A DNA stretch of 13,126 nt from CAZADH01 sp964483805 (GTDB taxonomy: Bacteria; Muiribacteriota; Ozemobacteria; Ozemobacterales; Ozemobacteraceae): positions 1 to 13,126 of the forward strand of contig CAZADH010000169.1 in the NCBI GenBank assembly GCA_964483805.1, written 5' to 3'. This document shows, in pieces, positions 1-7,802 of the stretch (the stretch's first letter is position 1; every line of letters begins with the position of its first letter). Below the pieces are notes generated by a model. That model had not been told where the DNA came from. It searched no databases and saw only the letters and a program-made list of their open reading frames with translations. The translations under genes were made by a program, and so were the position numbers.

Positions 1-349
1 CGATGCGGGCGGTGACGTCGTGGACAAACCAGATCTCGTGGGTGCCCTGGCAGGCCGCGGAAATCTCGGCGAAGACGAGGGACTGGTCTTTGCGCCAGAT
101 CGGCACGATGGTTGGCGTGGTGCCGCCCTGTTCGCGTTGTTTCTCGTAATGCGCCCGGATGGCCGGGGCGCATTTGCCGTGCAGGGTCGTGAACCACTGG
201 TCGACGCTGCGGATCTCGGCCGCCGAGTAACCGGTCAGTTCCTCGACGCGGCGGTTGAAATAGAACGTGTCGGCCGTGCGACAAGCCGCGCCGGTACCCA
301 CCTGCGCCAGAATAGGGATCAAACCAACCGAAGCTTCGTTGTTGTTCAT
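1..349 (-). CDS. PAS-domain signalling protein, N-terminal part (runs off the left edge)
   Basis: Translating the reverse complement from the ATG at 349-347 gives 116 codons with no stop before the window edge. After a short polar start (MNNNEAS), residues about 12-112 read as a PAS fold: a GTG(A)AC segment, then YFNRRVEELTGYSAAEI (the usual N-x-x-x-E-x-x-TGYS-x-x-E helix), a tryptophan-containing W-F-T-T-L-H segment, a long E-K-Q-R-E-Q-G helix, and the closing strands ending F-V-H-D-V-T-A-R, the standard PAS to next-domain junction. PAS domains bind a ligand or cofactor or mediate dimerisation, and this one has no signal peptide or membrane segment. The output domain (kinase, GGDEF/EAL or other) lies outside the window. 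It sits downstream of the two-kinase operon but has its own promoter, so it may be a linked yet separately expressed signalling protein. The Shine-Dalgarno match before the ATG (ACGGGACT) is weak. PAS is clear; full function is unknown. Confidence 0.8.
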   Translation of the reverse strand, partial: MNNNEASVGLIPILAQVGTGAACRTADTFYFNRRVEELTGYSAAEIRSVDQWFTTLHGKCAPAIRAHYEKQREQGGTTPTIVPIWRKDQSLVFAEISAACQGTHEIWFVHDVTARI

Positions 350-449
350 AGTCCCGTGATGGCTACTCGCTACTGGATAACCCAACCCGGGGGTGCATGC
401 CGATCACCGTTCGCGTAATGCACGAGAACGTGCCGCATTGTATTGCATG

Positions 450-479
450 CTTATACCAGATCCGCATGCCGACCGTCAA
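450..479 (-). promoter_or_regulatory. sigma70-type promoter with extended -10, driving the PAS gene
   Basis: On the minus strand TTGACG (479-474) is followed by an 18-base spacer and TATAAG (455-450). TGG directly precedes the -10, giving the extended TGn element. The expected start is near 443, leaving a leader of about 94 bases before the ATG at 349. Three GCATGC palindromes surround it: 464-469 within the spacer, 445-450 touching the -10, and 395-400 in the leader. It was found by eye and matched to the consensus, with no expression evidence. Confidence 0.6.
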
Positions 480-485
480 TGCAAT

Positions 486-520
486 AACCGCGGGGAGCGG
501 CCGGTGTCGCCGGCGCGGTT
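486..520 (-). terminator. stem-loop at the end of the kinase operon, possible terminator
   Basis: AACCGC (486-491) pairs with GCGGTT (515-520), and inside it GCCGG (500-504) pairs with CCGGC (510-514) around a 5-base loop. The structure begins at the last base of the kinase stop codon. On the minus strand it is followed by TATTGCATTG rather than a run of T, so it is not a classic intrinsic terminator. It may act weakly, protect the 3' end, or be chance pairing in GC-rich DNA. Confidence 0.3.
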
Positions 521-1653
521 CAGGAAGCGCGCGGCAGGGTGAACCAGAACGTGCTGCCGCGGGTGCCGTCGCTGATCACACCAATGGCACCCTGTTGCGC
601 GGCGAGGGCGAGGCGGCAGAAGGTCAGGCCGAGCCCGGTCGAGTGGGGGCGACGTCCCCCGGTGGCCTGAACGTACTTGTCGAAGATGCGCGCCTGGTCG
701 TCCGGGCGGATTCCCGGGCCCGAATCGGTGACCTCGACGCGCACCATCTCTGCATCTGCGCTGGCGCGTACGGCAATGTCGCCCCCGCGCGGGGTGAACT
801 TGACGGCATTGATCAGCAGGTTCGCCAGGACCCGACGGACCAGTTCGGCATCACACCGAGCGCACAGGGGAGTTGGCGGCGGGGTCCAGGTGAGGTGGTG
901 CAGACCGGAGAACAGGCCGAGGGTTTGCAGCGCATCGCCGATCAGCGGACCGACATCGACGATCGCGCAATTGGCCTGCATCTGCCCTGACTCGAGACGG
1001 GACACATCGAGGATGCCGCTGCTCAGTTCGATGGCCATGACGGTCTGACTGAACGCGAGATCGAAATACTGCTGCCCTTTGTCGTCGAGGTGCGCGTCGA
1101 TGCGGTGGTGCAGCAGTTCGAGATAGCCGCGCACCGAATTGAGCCCGTTGCGGATGTCGTGCACGATCATGTGGACCAGGGTGTCGCGCAGCTCTTCCAG
1201 TTCGCGCAGGCGGGTGTACGATTCGGCCAGTTCGCGGCGTTGGCGGGCGATCTCGAGGTGGGCGCGGACCCGGGCCTCGACCTCCTCGAACTGAAACGGC
1301 TTGGTGACGTAGTCGACGCCGCCGACCCCGAAGGCCCTGACCTTGTCGATGGTTTCATGCATGGCGCTGACGAACAGAATCGGGATGTCGGCGAGGGTTG
1401 CGTCGGCCTTGAACTGCTCACACACCTCATAACCGTTCATGTCGGGCATGTTGATGTCGAGAAGGACGAGGTCGGGTGGCGAACTGCGCGCGGCTTGCAG
1501 GGCCAGGCTGCCGCTCGGGACGGGTCGGGGCTTGAACCCCCGTTCCTTGAGCATGGCCGCCAGCAGTTGCAGATTGGCGGGGGCGTCGTCAACCACGAGA
1601 ATCTCGGTTTGGCGCTTGCCGTTGGCGGACGAAGGTGGGGTGGGGCGGTTCAT
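520..1653 (-). CDS. Receiver-first hybrid histidine kinase (REC-HisKA-HATPase), soluble
   Basis: This 377-residue protein starts at the ATG (1653-1651) that overlaps the TGA of the upstream hybrid kinase as ATGA, which implies translational coupling. A longer open frame upstream is only a shadow inside that gene. Domains: a receiver at about 17-130 with acidic pocket D22/D23, phospho-acceptor D66 in LLDINMPDMNG, S96 in the Ser/Thr position and K118 in VTKPF; a helical linker at 130-160; HisKA with phospho-histidine H165 in the variant H box VHDIRNGLNSV; then an ATPase domain with N282 in NLLINAVKF, D310 in DSGPGI and a G2 box STGLGL near 339. It has no membrane segment, DNA-binding domain or Hpt domain. 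Such proteins usually take phosphate on the receiver from a partner kinase and so control their own kinase core. The coupled partner here is the natural candidate, which is an inference. Confidence 0.95.
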   Translation of the reverse strand: MNRPTPPSSANGKRQTEILVVDDAPANLQLLAAMLKERGFKPRPVPSGSLALQAARSSPPDLVLLDINMPDMNGYEVCEQFKADATLADIPILFVSAMHETIDKVRAFGVGGVDYVTKPFQFEEVEARVRAHLEIARQRRELAESYTRLRELEELRDTLVHMIVHDIRNGLNSVRGYLELLHHRIDAHLDDKGQQYFDLAFSQTVMAIELSSGILDVSRLESGQMQANCAIVDVGPLIGDALQTLGLFSGLHHLTWTPPPTPLCARCDAELVRRVLANLLINAVKFTPRGGDIAVRASADAEMVRVEVTDSGPGIRPDDQARIFDKYVQATGGRRPHSTGLGLTFCRLALAAQQGAIGVISDGTRGSTFWFTLPRAS

Positions 1654-4600
1654 GATCTCACCTCGTGACGCAGGAGTTCGAGCAGTCGCTCGTAGGCAAA
1701 TGATTCGACGAGGCGACGCATCGCCTCTGCGGTCTGGGGATCGTGCGACGCGAGGGCGCGCAGCAGTTCGAGCGCACGGTCGAGGTCGGCGTGAACGATG
1801 GCCTCGCGCAGCCCGCGCACCAGGTCCGGAGGCAGCGCCGCCAGGCGTGCCGGGTCGATGTCGCACGGTGTGGGGGCGGGCGCAGATGCGTCTTCGGCGG
1901 GCGCGCGCTCCGACACAAACCGGATATCCAGATGCTTCTGCAACAGGGAAAACAGGTCGTTGCCGCGAATCGGCTTGCTCAGGAAGGCATCGGCGCCGGC
2001 GGTCAGTACCTGCTGGCGATTCTCCTCGAAAGCGCTGGCCGACACCCCCACGATCACCGGGCGCGACGGGCCCGGGTGCTGCCGGATCGTGCGAATGGCC
2101 GTGTGGCCATCGACGAGGGGCATGCGCATGTCCATGAGGATGACCTGCGGGTGCCAGTCGCGGTTGATGTCGATCGCCGCCTGGCCATCGGCGGCCTCAC
2201 GGGTGGTGAACCCGGCGTCTCGCAGCATGAGCGTGAGAACCTGGCGGTTGACTTCGTTGTCGTCGACGATCAGGGCGCGCACCTCGCGATGGCCCGGGGC
2301 GAGGCGCGGCAGGATGCGCTGGGGCCGGGTGCCGGGATCATGGGTGTCGGCGTGGGCCGCGCTGGGCGGAATGGCGATTGGCAGTCGCAGCGAGAAAGTG
2401 CTGCCGGCGCCGAGGCGGCTGTGGGCCTCGATCGTGCCACCTAGCAATACGACATATTCACGACATATTGCCAGGCCGAGCCCAGTGCCGCCCCCGACCT
2501 GGCGGCCGATGGAGGTCTGCTCGAAGTAGTTGAACAGATGGCCCATCTCGTCCTCGGCGATGCCGGGGCCGGTGTCGGCGACCGCCAGGGCAAGCCAGTC
2601 GGTGGCGTCGTGGCGCTGGACCTCGACCCGGAGGGTGATGCTGCCCCGCGTCGTGAACTTGACCGCATTGCCGATCAGGTTGATCAGGATCTGGCGGACC
2701 TTGGCCTTGTCGGTGACGATCTGGGCGGGCAGATCCGGGCCGCGTTCCACAATAAAGCTGAGTTGCCGGGCCTCGATGCGGGGGCGGAACATCATCTCGA
2801 CATCGGTGAGCAGGCCGGGCAGAACGAACGGTTCGCGTTGCACCGTCACCCGGCCGGCTTCGATCTTCGAGATCTCCAACAGGCCGTTGATCAGTTCCAA
2901 CAGATACTGACCGGCGCGGTTGATCATTTCGGCATGGGAGCGCTGGGTCGCATTCAGCACGGCGTCGTGTTCGAGCAGTTGGGCGAATCCGAGCACAGCG
3001 TTGAGCGGGGTGCGGATCTCGTGGGACATGTTGGCGATGAAAGCGCTTTTCGCCTGGTTGGCGCGTTGGACATTCTCGAGCAGGGCGCGTTCGCGCGAAA
3101 CGTCGCGGAACACCTGGACGGCGCCGATGGCGGTGCCGCGCTCGTCTTGCAGCGGCGCGCTGGCAACGGCCAGCAGCAGCGGTTGGCCGTCGCGGTGCCG
3201 GGCCTGGATCTCGCGCGCCGGGGCCGCGGTGCGGGTCTGCTGCACCTGGTGGAACACGCAACTGGTGCAGTCGAGCTGGGTCGGATCGCCGCCGCCGCGA
3301 CCGAGCGCTTCGCAGCAGCGGCGGCCGATGACCTCGGCGGCGGGCCGGCCGGTGATCGTCTCGGCGCCGCGGTTCCAGGAGACGATGCGGAACTCGGTGT
3401 CGACCGTGGATACGCCGTCGGTGATGCTGCGCAGTACGTTTTCTGCGTATTGCTTTTGTATTTCAATGTCGCCGGCCAGTTGGCGGGCGCGCTGCCGGAT
3501 CTCGCCATGGACGCGGGCGTTGTCGATGAATGCGCCCAGGCCGCTTGCCAACGTTTGGAAGAAGACGACCTCGTCGCTGGTGATGACGTTGGGTTGGTCG
3601 GACGTGAGATCGAGGACCCCGATGGTGCCACCGATCGTCAGCAAGGGCAGGCCGAGATACGAGGCAATCTGGCTTCGCCCCGGGTCGTTGGCGCTGAGGA
3701 AGACCGGGAAGTTCCGCGCATCGGCCAGATGCAGGGTGCGGCCGCGTTGGAGCACCCAGCCGGCCGCTCCCTGCCCGGCCTGGACGCGCAGGGTGGTCGG
3801 GAGCCGGCCCTGCATGGTCCCGGCCGCGGCAACGGCTTGCAGGGTCGCGCTGCCCGGGTTGGTGAGCAGCACGGTCACGAACACCTCCGGTCGCCGGGCC
3901 GGGCTCGGCATCGGGGCGACGACCGTGTCGATCTGCACGAGGGGGCGCACGCCGCGGTCGACCAGGCGTTGCACGGCAATGTCGAGCAGGGTGTCGAGAA
4001 TCTGGGTCAGATCGAGGGTCGAACCGATGGTGACACTCAACGCGTGCAGGGCCAGCAGATCATCGTTGCTGCGGGCCATCTCCTCCTCGCGCAGTCGCTG
4101 GGTGACCGCGATGCCGATGACGTGCGCCGTGGTCTGGAGCAGGGCCATCTCGACACTCTGCGGCTTGCGAGCTTCCGGCCAGTAGACGGCGAGAGTGCCC
4201 AGCAGACGGTCGTCATGGCCGAGCACCGGTGAAGCCCAACATGCACGGAGCCCGTGGCCGAGTGCGATTCGCCCGAGAACCAGGCATGGGCCATCGACGG
4301 CGATATCGGGGACCATGACCGCGCGTCGGTGATAGGCGGCGTTCCCGTTGGCCCCGGCATGCGGATCGATCGGCACGCCTTCGGCCAGGGCCGTGACGAA
4401 GTGATGCGGCAGACGTGGGGCGGCGGCGGGGAAGAGCACCTGTCCGTGGGAATCGACCAGCATGACCAATCCGAACGCGCCCGGCATCTGCCGTTCAACC
4501 AGCAACAGCAGGGCGTCGAGGACCTCGCGCAAATCTCCGCCGCGCGCGAGTTTTTCGAGAATCTGCGTTTGCTCGGTCTGCAGGCGTTCGAGGCGTCGGC

Positions 4601-6134
4601 GCTCGGTGACATCGACGATGATGGCGATCGCGCCTGCCGGTCGCCCGTCGCTCAGGGCCGGGCTGAAATGGGCGTCGAAACTGGAAAGGTCGTATTCGAG
4701 TCTGCTCTCGCTGCGCTCGCCTCGCAACGAGCCCTCCAGGCCGGCGACCAGTTGCGCATGATCGGTGCGCAATTCCTCGAGTGGATGTCCCTGACGGTCA
4801 CGGGTCAGCCCCAGGCCGTGCAAACCGCGGCCCTCGACCAGGGTGAGGCACCCGCTCGGATCGCAGGCAAACACGGCGAGCGGCGCATTGTCGATCACCC
4901 CTTGCAACCGTTGTCGTGCCGCATCGATCTCGGTAAGCAGGCGGGCGGCCTGTGCCCGCGACAAAGCCAGCCCCTCGGCCATTTCGTTGAATGCCTCGGT
5001 CAGTTGGCCGACCTCGTCGTTGGCGTGAACCACCACCGGTGGCGTGAACCGGCCGTCGCGCAAGGACCGGGTCGCCGCCACGATTTCGCGCAGAGGATGG
5101 GTCAGCCAGGTGGCGAGCGGCAGGGTGAGAAGCCAGGCGCCGACAATGGCCACCAGGCCGACGCCGACGGTGACCCACTGCCAGCGTGCGATCGGCGCAT
5201 GCAATACGGAGTATGGCAGTTCGCGCGCCACCAACCACAACGGGCCGCCCCCTTCCGGGCGCTCAATCGACTCGAACAGGAGCAGATTGCCGCCGGGCAA
5301 CGGCAGGGTTCCGGTGCGTGCTCCGAGTGGAAGTGCCGTGGCGTAGTCGTGGCCCCAGGTGCGTGGCGGGTTGCCCGTCTCGGTGACCGCCCACTCGCGG
5401 GCGAAATCGCTGTGGTGCAGGTAGCGGCCGGCTCGATCGCACATGAAAGCAGCGCCTTCACGGGTGTACAGCAACTCGATCTGATGAAAGAGAGGCGTGG
5501 CATCGATGGTGGCCACCACAAACGCACGTGGGTTGCCGCGGCGGTCGGTGAAGCGCGCACCGACGGTGAAAACGAGGGCCGGGCTGGTGGCCGGACCGTG
5601 CCAGCGCCCGTCGAGTCGGACGTCGGACACGAACAGGGGGGTGCTCCAGGTGCCGATCGTGGCGAGGTGGTTCGTGACCGCTGCGGTGTCGGCGAAGGTG
5701 GTCGAGGCGACGGCGAGACGGCCGCCGCGTCGATCGATGCGAAGACCGAAGTGGAGATCGAGATCGATGAACTCACCGGCGAGGTAGCGGTGGTCGTTCT
5801 CGAGGAGCGTGCGCAGGCGCCGCTCGAGCAGGGCGACGCCCAGCGGCGTCGGCAGTCCGGTCTCGGCGTCGTTGGGGCCGGGATCGGCGATGGCGAGGTG
5901 CAGAAAGGTGGCGTCGGCCAGGGACAGAACATCGTGTATGCGCTCGTCGAGTTGTTGACGCATCCGCTCGGCAACATGGCGCAGGTCGGCGCGCACGGGT
6001 TCCTGGATCATCTCTTCGCTGAGGCCGGCGATGGTGGAGACCCCGAACAGGCCAAGGAACGAGACGCTGGCGACGGCGACGAGAAACAGCATGCCGCTGA
6101 TCCGGGCCCGCAAGGTCAGGGGGTGGTTGAGCAT
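1650..6134 (-). CDS. Membrane hybrid sensor histidine kinase (periplasmic sensor-HAMP-PAS-GAF-GAF-PAS-HisKA-HATPase-REC)
   Basis: This 1494-residue inner-membrane sensor kinase has a basic N-terminus and TM1 at about 12-35, a periplasmic region at about 36-318 of likely Cache type, TM2 at about 320-342 and a HAMP domain at about 340-395 (P347; DEVGQLTEAFNEM). A PAS domain (about 412-512) and two GAF-like domains (about 535-685 and 700-880) follow. A second PAS at about 893-1015 carries C940, C941, C956 and C959. HisKA has H1038 in SHEIRTPLNAVLGF. The ATPase has N1156, D1187 in DTGPGI and GGGTGLGL near 1214-1221. The receiver has D1291/D1292, phospho-acceptor D1335, S1365 and K1387. A helical tail at about 1425-1490 resembles a C-terminal extension common in such kinases; it is not a recognisable Hpt domain. 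All catalytic motifs are intact. The ATG at 6134 has no good Shine-Dalgarno match, but it places TM1 correctly. The MCE gene ends 30 bases upstream and the receiver-first kinase overlaps downstream. The signal sensed cannot be read from the sequence. Confidence 0.95.
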   Translation of the reverse strand: MLNHPLTLRARISGMLFLVAVASVSFLGLFGVSTIAGLSEEMIQEPVRADLRHVAERMRQQLDERIHDVLSLADATFLHLAIADPGPNDAETGLPTPLGVALLERRLRTLLENDHRYLAGEFIDLDLHFGLRIDRRGGRLAVASTTFADTAAVTNHLATIGTWSTPLFVSDVRLDGRWHGPATSPALVFTVGARFTDRRGNPRAFVVATIDATPLFHQIELLYTREGAAFMCDRAGRYLHHSDFAREWAVTETGNPPRTWGHDYATALPLGARTGTLPLPGGNLLLFESIERPEGGGPLWLVARELPYSVLHAPIARWQWVTVGVGLVAIVGAWLLTLPLATWLTHPLREIVAATRSLRDGRFTPPVVVHANDEVGQLTEAFNEMAEGLALSRAQAARLLTEIDAARQRLQGVIDNAPLAVFACDPSGCLTLVEGRGLHGLGLTRDRQGHPLEELRTDHAQLVAGLEGSLRGERSESRLEYDLSSFDAHFSPALSDGRPAGAIAIIVDVTERRRLERLQTEQTQILEKLARGGDLREVLDALLLLVERQMPGAFGLVMLVDSHGQVLFPAAAPRLPHHFVTALAEGVPIDPHAGANGNAAYHRRAVMVPDIAVDGPCLVLGRIALGHGLRACWASPVLGHDDRLLGTLAVYWPEARKPQSVEMALLQTTAHVIGIAVTQRLREEEMARSNDDLLALHALSVTIGSTLDLTQILDTLLDIAVQRLVDRGVRPLVQIDTVVAPMPSPARRPEVFVTVLLTNPGSATLQAVAAAGTMQGRLPTTLRVQAGQGAAGWVLQRGRTLHLADARNFPVFLSANDPGRSQIASYLGLPLLTIGGTIGVLDLTSDQPNVITSDEVVFFQTLASGLGAFIDNARVHGEIRQRARQLAGDIEIQKQYAENVLRSITDGVSTVDTEFRIVSWNRGAETITGRPAAEVIGRRCCEALGRGGGDPTQLDCTSCVFHQVQQTRTAAPAREIQARHRDGQPLLLAVASAPLQDERGTAIGAVQVFRDVSRERALLENVQRANQAKSAFIANMSHEIRTPLNAVLGFAQLLEHDAVLNATQRSHAEMINRAGQYLLELINGLLEISKIEAGRVTVQREPFVLPGLLTDVEMMFRPRIEARQLSFIVERGPDLPAQIVTDKAKVRQILINLIGNAVKFTTRGSITLRVEVQRHDATDWLALAVADTGPGIAEDEMGHLFNYFEQTSIGRQVGGGTGLGLAICREYVVLLGGTIEAHSRLGAGSTFSLRLPIAIPPSAAHADTHDPGTRPQRILPRLAPGHREVRALIVDDNEVNRQVLTLMLRDAGFTTREAADGQAAIDINRDWHPQVILMDMRMPLVDGHTAIRTIRQHPGPSRPVIVGVSASAFEENRQQVLTAGADAFLSKPIRGNDLFSLLQKHLDIRFVSERAPAEDASAPAPTPCDIDPARLAALPPDLVRGLREAIVHADLDRALELLRALASHDPQTAEAMRRLVESFAYERLLELLRHEVRS

Positions 6135-6141
6135 TACAATG

Positions 6142-6160
6142 TCAATATGGCATCAATATG
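6142..6160. repeat. 11-bp-spaced direct repeat TCAATATG between the MCE and hybrid-kinase genes
   Basis: TCAATATG occurs at 6142-6149 and again at 6153-6160, so the two copies lie one helical turn apart. They fill most of the 30-base gap between the MCE stop (6165) and the kinase start (6134), an AT-rich island in very GC-rich DNA. The spacing suits a regulator binding one face of the DNA or an RNA element controlling translation of the kinase. Function is not known. Confidence 0.45.
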
Positions 6161-6164
6161 CATG

Positions 6165-7802
6165 TCACGGTAAGTCCGACAAGCCGGCGAGCGGCGCCAC
6201 CGCCCACCGACCGCCGTCGTTGCCCACGAGCACGCCGATGAGGCGGCCGTCGCCGGCCGACCAGACCGGAGCCCCATGGTGGGACGGCGGGATGCGCAGG
6301 GTCGCGTCGAGTCGCCACCGGTCGCCGTCGCCGGTCATGCGCGCAACCGTCAGCGGCAGTGGGGCGTGATCGTCGGGGGTGAACACCTGGGCCTCCTCGG
6401 GTACGTGGGTCCGGCGCCACTGTTCGGGGGCGACCGTCGGCACGGTGGCCGGCTCGGCCCAGGTGGGCGCCGGCAGCAGAGCGAAGGTTCCCGACGCCAG
6501 CGTCGTTGCCGAGGCGAGAACCGGGCCCGGGCAGACGCGACCCGCGATGAGCACGACCGTCGCCGCGTCGGCGCCAACCGGAGCCGCGCGCGTGCGGCCG
6601 ATCAGATCGATCGGCACCAACAGCCCCGATGGCAGCGGAACACCCCAACCGCTGCGCGTCCGCTCCGTTTGCCAGAAGCCGCCCCAACGTTGCTCGGTGG
6701 TTCGGCAGACTACCCGCACCGGGCGGACCACGGCGGCCACGTCGGCGGCAGCCGGGTGAGCCTCGGTCGACCCCCGGGGCGTCGGCCCCCGGGGCGACGG
6801 CCCCCGGGGCGACGGCCCCCGGGGCGACGGCCCGCGAGACGACCTGTCGATGTCGGTGTCGACCGGAAGCGCCGGGGCCCAGCGGTTCGCGTCGCGGTCG
6901 GCGCGGTCGGCGAGTTCGAACCGGTGACCGTTGGCGGCGAGCGGCCCGGCGCCGTCGGGGGTGGCCATGACGATCCCGCCGGCGAGCACCGATTGAATGG
7001 ACTCGATGTCGATGTCGAGGCCGCGCAACAGGCCCAGGTTGATGTCGATGCCGCCCGCGTTCCAGAAGCGCGAGTTGGTGCGTACCAGCTTCACATAGGG
7101 GGGATCGATGACGGCGCGCATCTCGACGCCGATCGCGTCGGCGGTCAAGGCGACGCTCTGCACCGTCCCGACGGCGATCTGGCGAAACAGGATCGGGGTG
7201 CCGGGCCGGACACTGCCGCGGCGCCCGCCGACCAGAACGATCTCGAGGCTGCCCGAGGCGACGATCTGGCGGGCCGGCGGTTCGTCGAGACCACGAAACT
7301 CCCGGCACGGTGGGCCATCGCCCGGCAGAACTGCGAGGTAGCGGGTGCCGATGACGGTGTCGAGACCGTGCACGCCATACAGCCCGACCTGGGGGCGCAC
7401 CACGAAAAAGCGGCTGCCGGTCCGGGTCAGGGCCGCGGCTTCCGGTTGCAGCGAAGCGGTGACGATCACCCCGTCGAGGTCGGGGGCGAGAACGACGGTG
7501 CGCACGGTGCCGATGATGATGCCGCGGTGCTTGACCGGATCCTGGGCCTTGAGACCGTGCCCATCGCTGAAACGCACGGTGATCAGCGGGCCGGATCGCC
7601 ACCAGCCCTCGGCCAGCAATGCCCCGAGAAACAAGGCGCACACCACCGGGATGAGCCAGTGCCAGGTCAGCGGCAGCGCGGTGCCGGGCAGAACCCGCGG
7701 GGTTGGTCGTGGGCCCTGGCTCGCAGGTTCGCTCGGGATCGGTGGTTGGGGGGCCATCGTAGTCCCGCGCTCCGGGTTCGGGGCGGGCGGTGGGTTGCTC
7801 AT
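6165..7802 (-). CDS. MCE-domain (MlaD/PqiB-like) envelope protein with C-terminal pseudoprotease-like domain
   Basis: This 545-residue protein starts at the ATG overlapping the PqiA-like stop as ATGA. A Pro-rich cytoplasmic N-terminus is followed by one membrane segment at about 46-64. Two MCE-like repeats come next: about 72-160 (ITVRFSDGHGLKAQDPVKHRGIIIGTV) and about 183-290 (LEIVLVGGRRGSVRPGTPILFRQIAVGTV). MCE proteins form hexameric rings or tubes carrying lipids between the membranes; PqiB and its relatives work with PqiA proteins. Length is close to PqiB, but I find only two clear MCE repeats and no long coiled coil. Instead there is a linker of RGPSP repeats (about 322-345) and a domain at about 355-545. 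Its layout recalls a trypsin-fold protease: LPSGLLVPIDLIG, TFALLP, then SHHGAPVWSAGDGRLIGVL where active enzymes have GNSGGPV. The nucleophile position is His, and His and Asp of the triad are not evident. The MCE assignment is firm; the pseudoprotease reading is inference. Confidence 0.92.
   Translation of the reverse strand: MSNPPPAPNPERGTTMAPQPPIPSEPASQGPRPTPRVLPGTALPLTWHWLIPVVCALFLGALLAEGWWRSGPLITVRFSDGHGLKAQDPVKHRGIIIGTVRTVVLAPDLDGVIVTASLQPEAAALTRTGSRFFVVRPQVGLYGVHGLDTVIGTRYLAVLPGDGPPCREFRGLDEPPARQIVASGSLEIVLVGGRRGSVRPGTPILFRQIAVGTVQSVALTADAIGVEMRAVIDPPYVKLVRTNSRFWNAGGIDINLGLLRGLDIDIESIQSVLAGGIVMATPDGAGPLAANGHRFELADRADRDANRWAPALPVDTDIDRSSRGPSPRGPSPRGPSPRGPTPRGSTEAHPAAADVAAVVRPVRVVCRTTEQRWGGFWQTERTRSGWGVPLPSGLLVPIDLIGRTRAAPVGADAATVVLIAGRVCPGPVLASATTLASGTFALLPAPTWAEPATVPTVAPEQWRRTHVPEEAQVFTPDDHAPLPLTVARMTGDGDRWRLDATLRIPPSHHGAPVWSAGDGRLIGVLVGNDGGRWAVAPLAGLSDLP
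6771..6830. repeat. 15-bp tandem repeat (four copies) encoding RGPSP units in the MCE protein
   Basis: Four consecutive copies of a 15-base unit, CCCCCGGGGCGACGG on the plus strand, lie at 6771-6785 (with GT for GA), 6786-6800, 6801-6815 and 6816-6830; a degraded fifth begins at 6831. The near-perfect copies suggest recent expansion. The unit length is a multiple of three, so copy changes keep the frame and only alter linker length. Each unit encodes Arg-Gly-Pro-Ser/Thr-Pro. Confidence 0.95.

Noticed and set aside
1654..1866. Upstream extension of the receiver-first kinase to 1866
   Set aside because: The added 71 residues are Arg/Pro/Ala-rich and lie inside the upstream gene; the ATGA start at 1653 directly precedes the receiver domain.
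2538..4232. A 564-codon plus-strand open frame opposite the GAF/PAS/HisKA part of the kinase
   Set aside because: Shadow frame; the sense strand carries the conserved H, N and G boxes here.
4254..6173. A 639-codon open frame on the plus strand opposite the hybrid kinase
   Set aside because: It is a shadow of GC-rich coding on the other strand: no family motif is visible, and the minus-strand frame has full kinase domains over the same bases.
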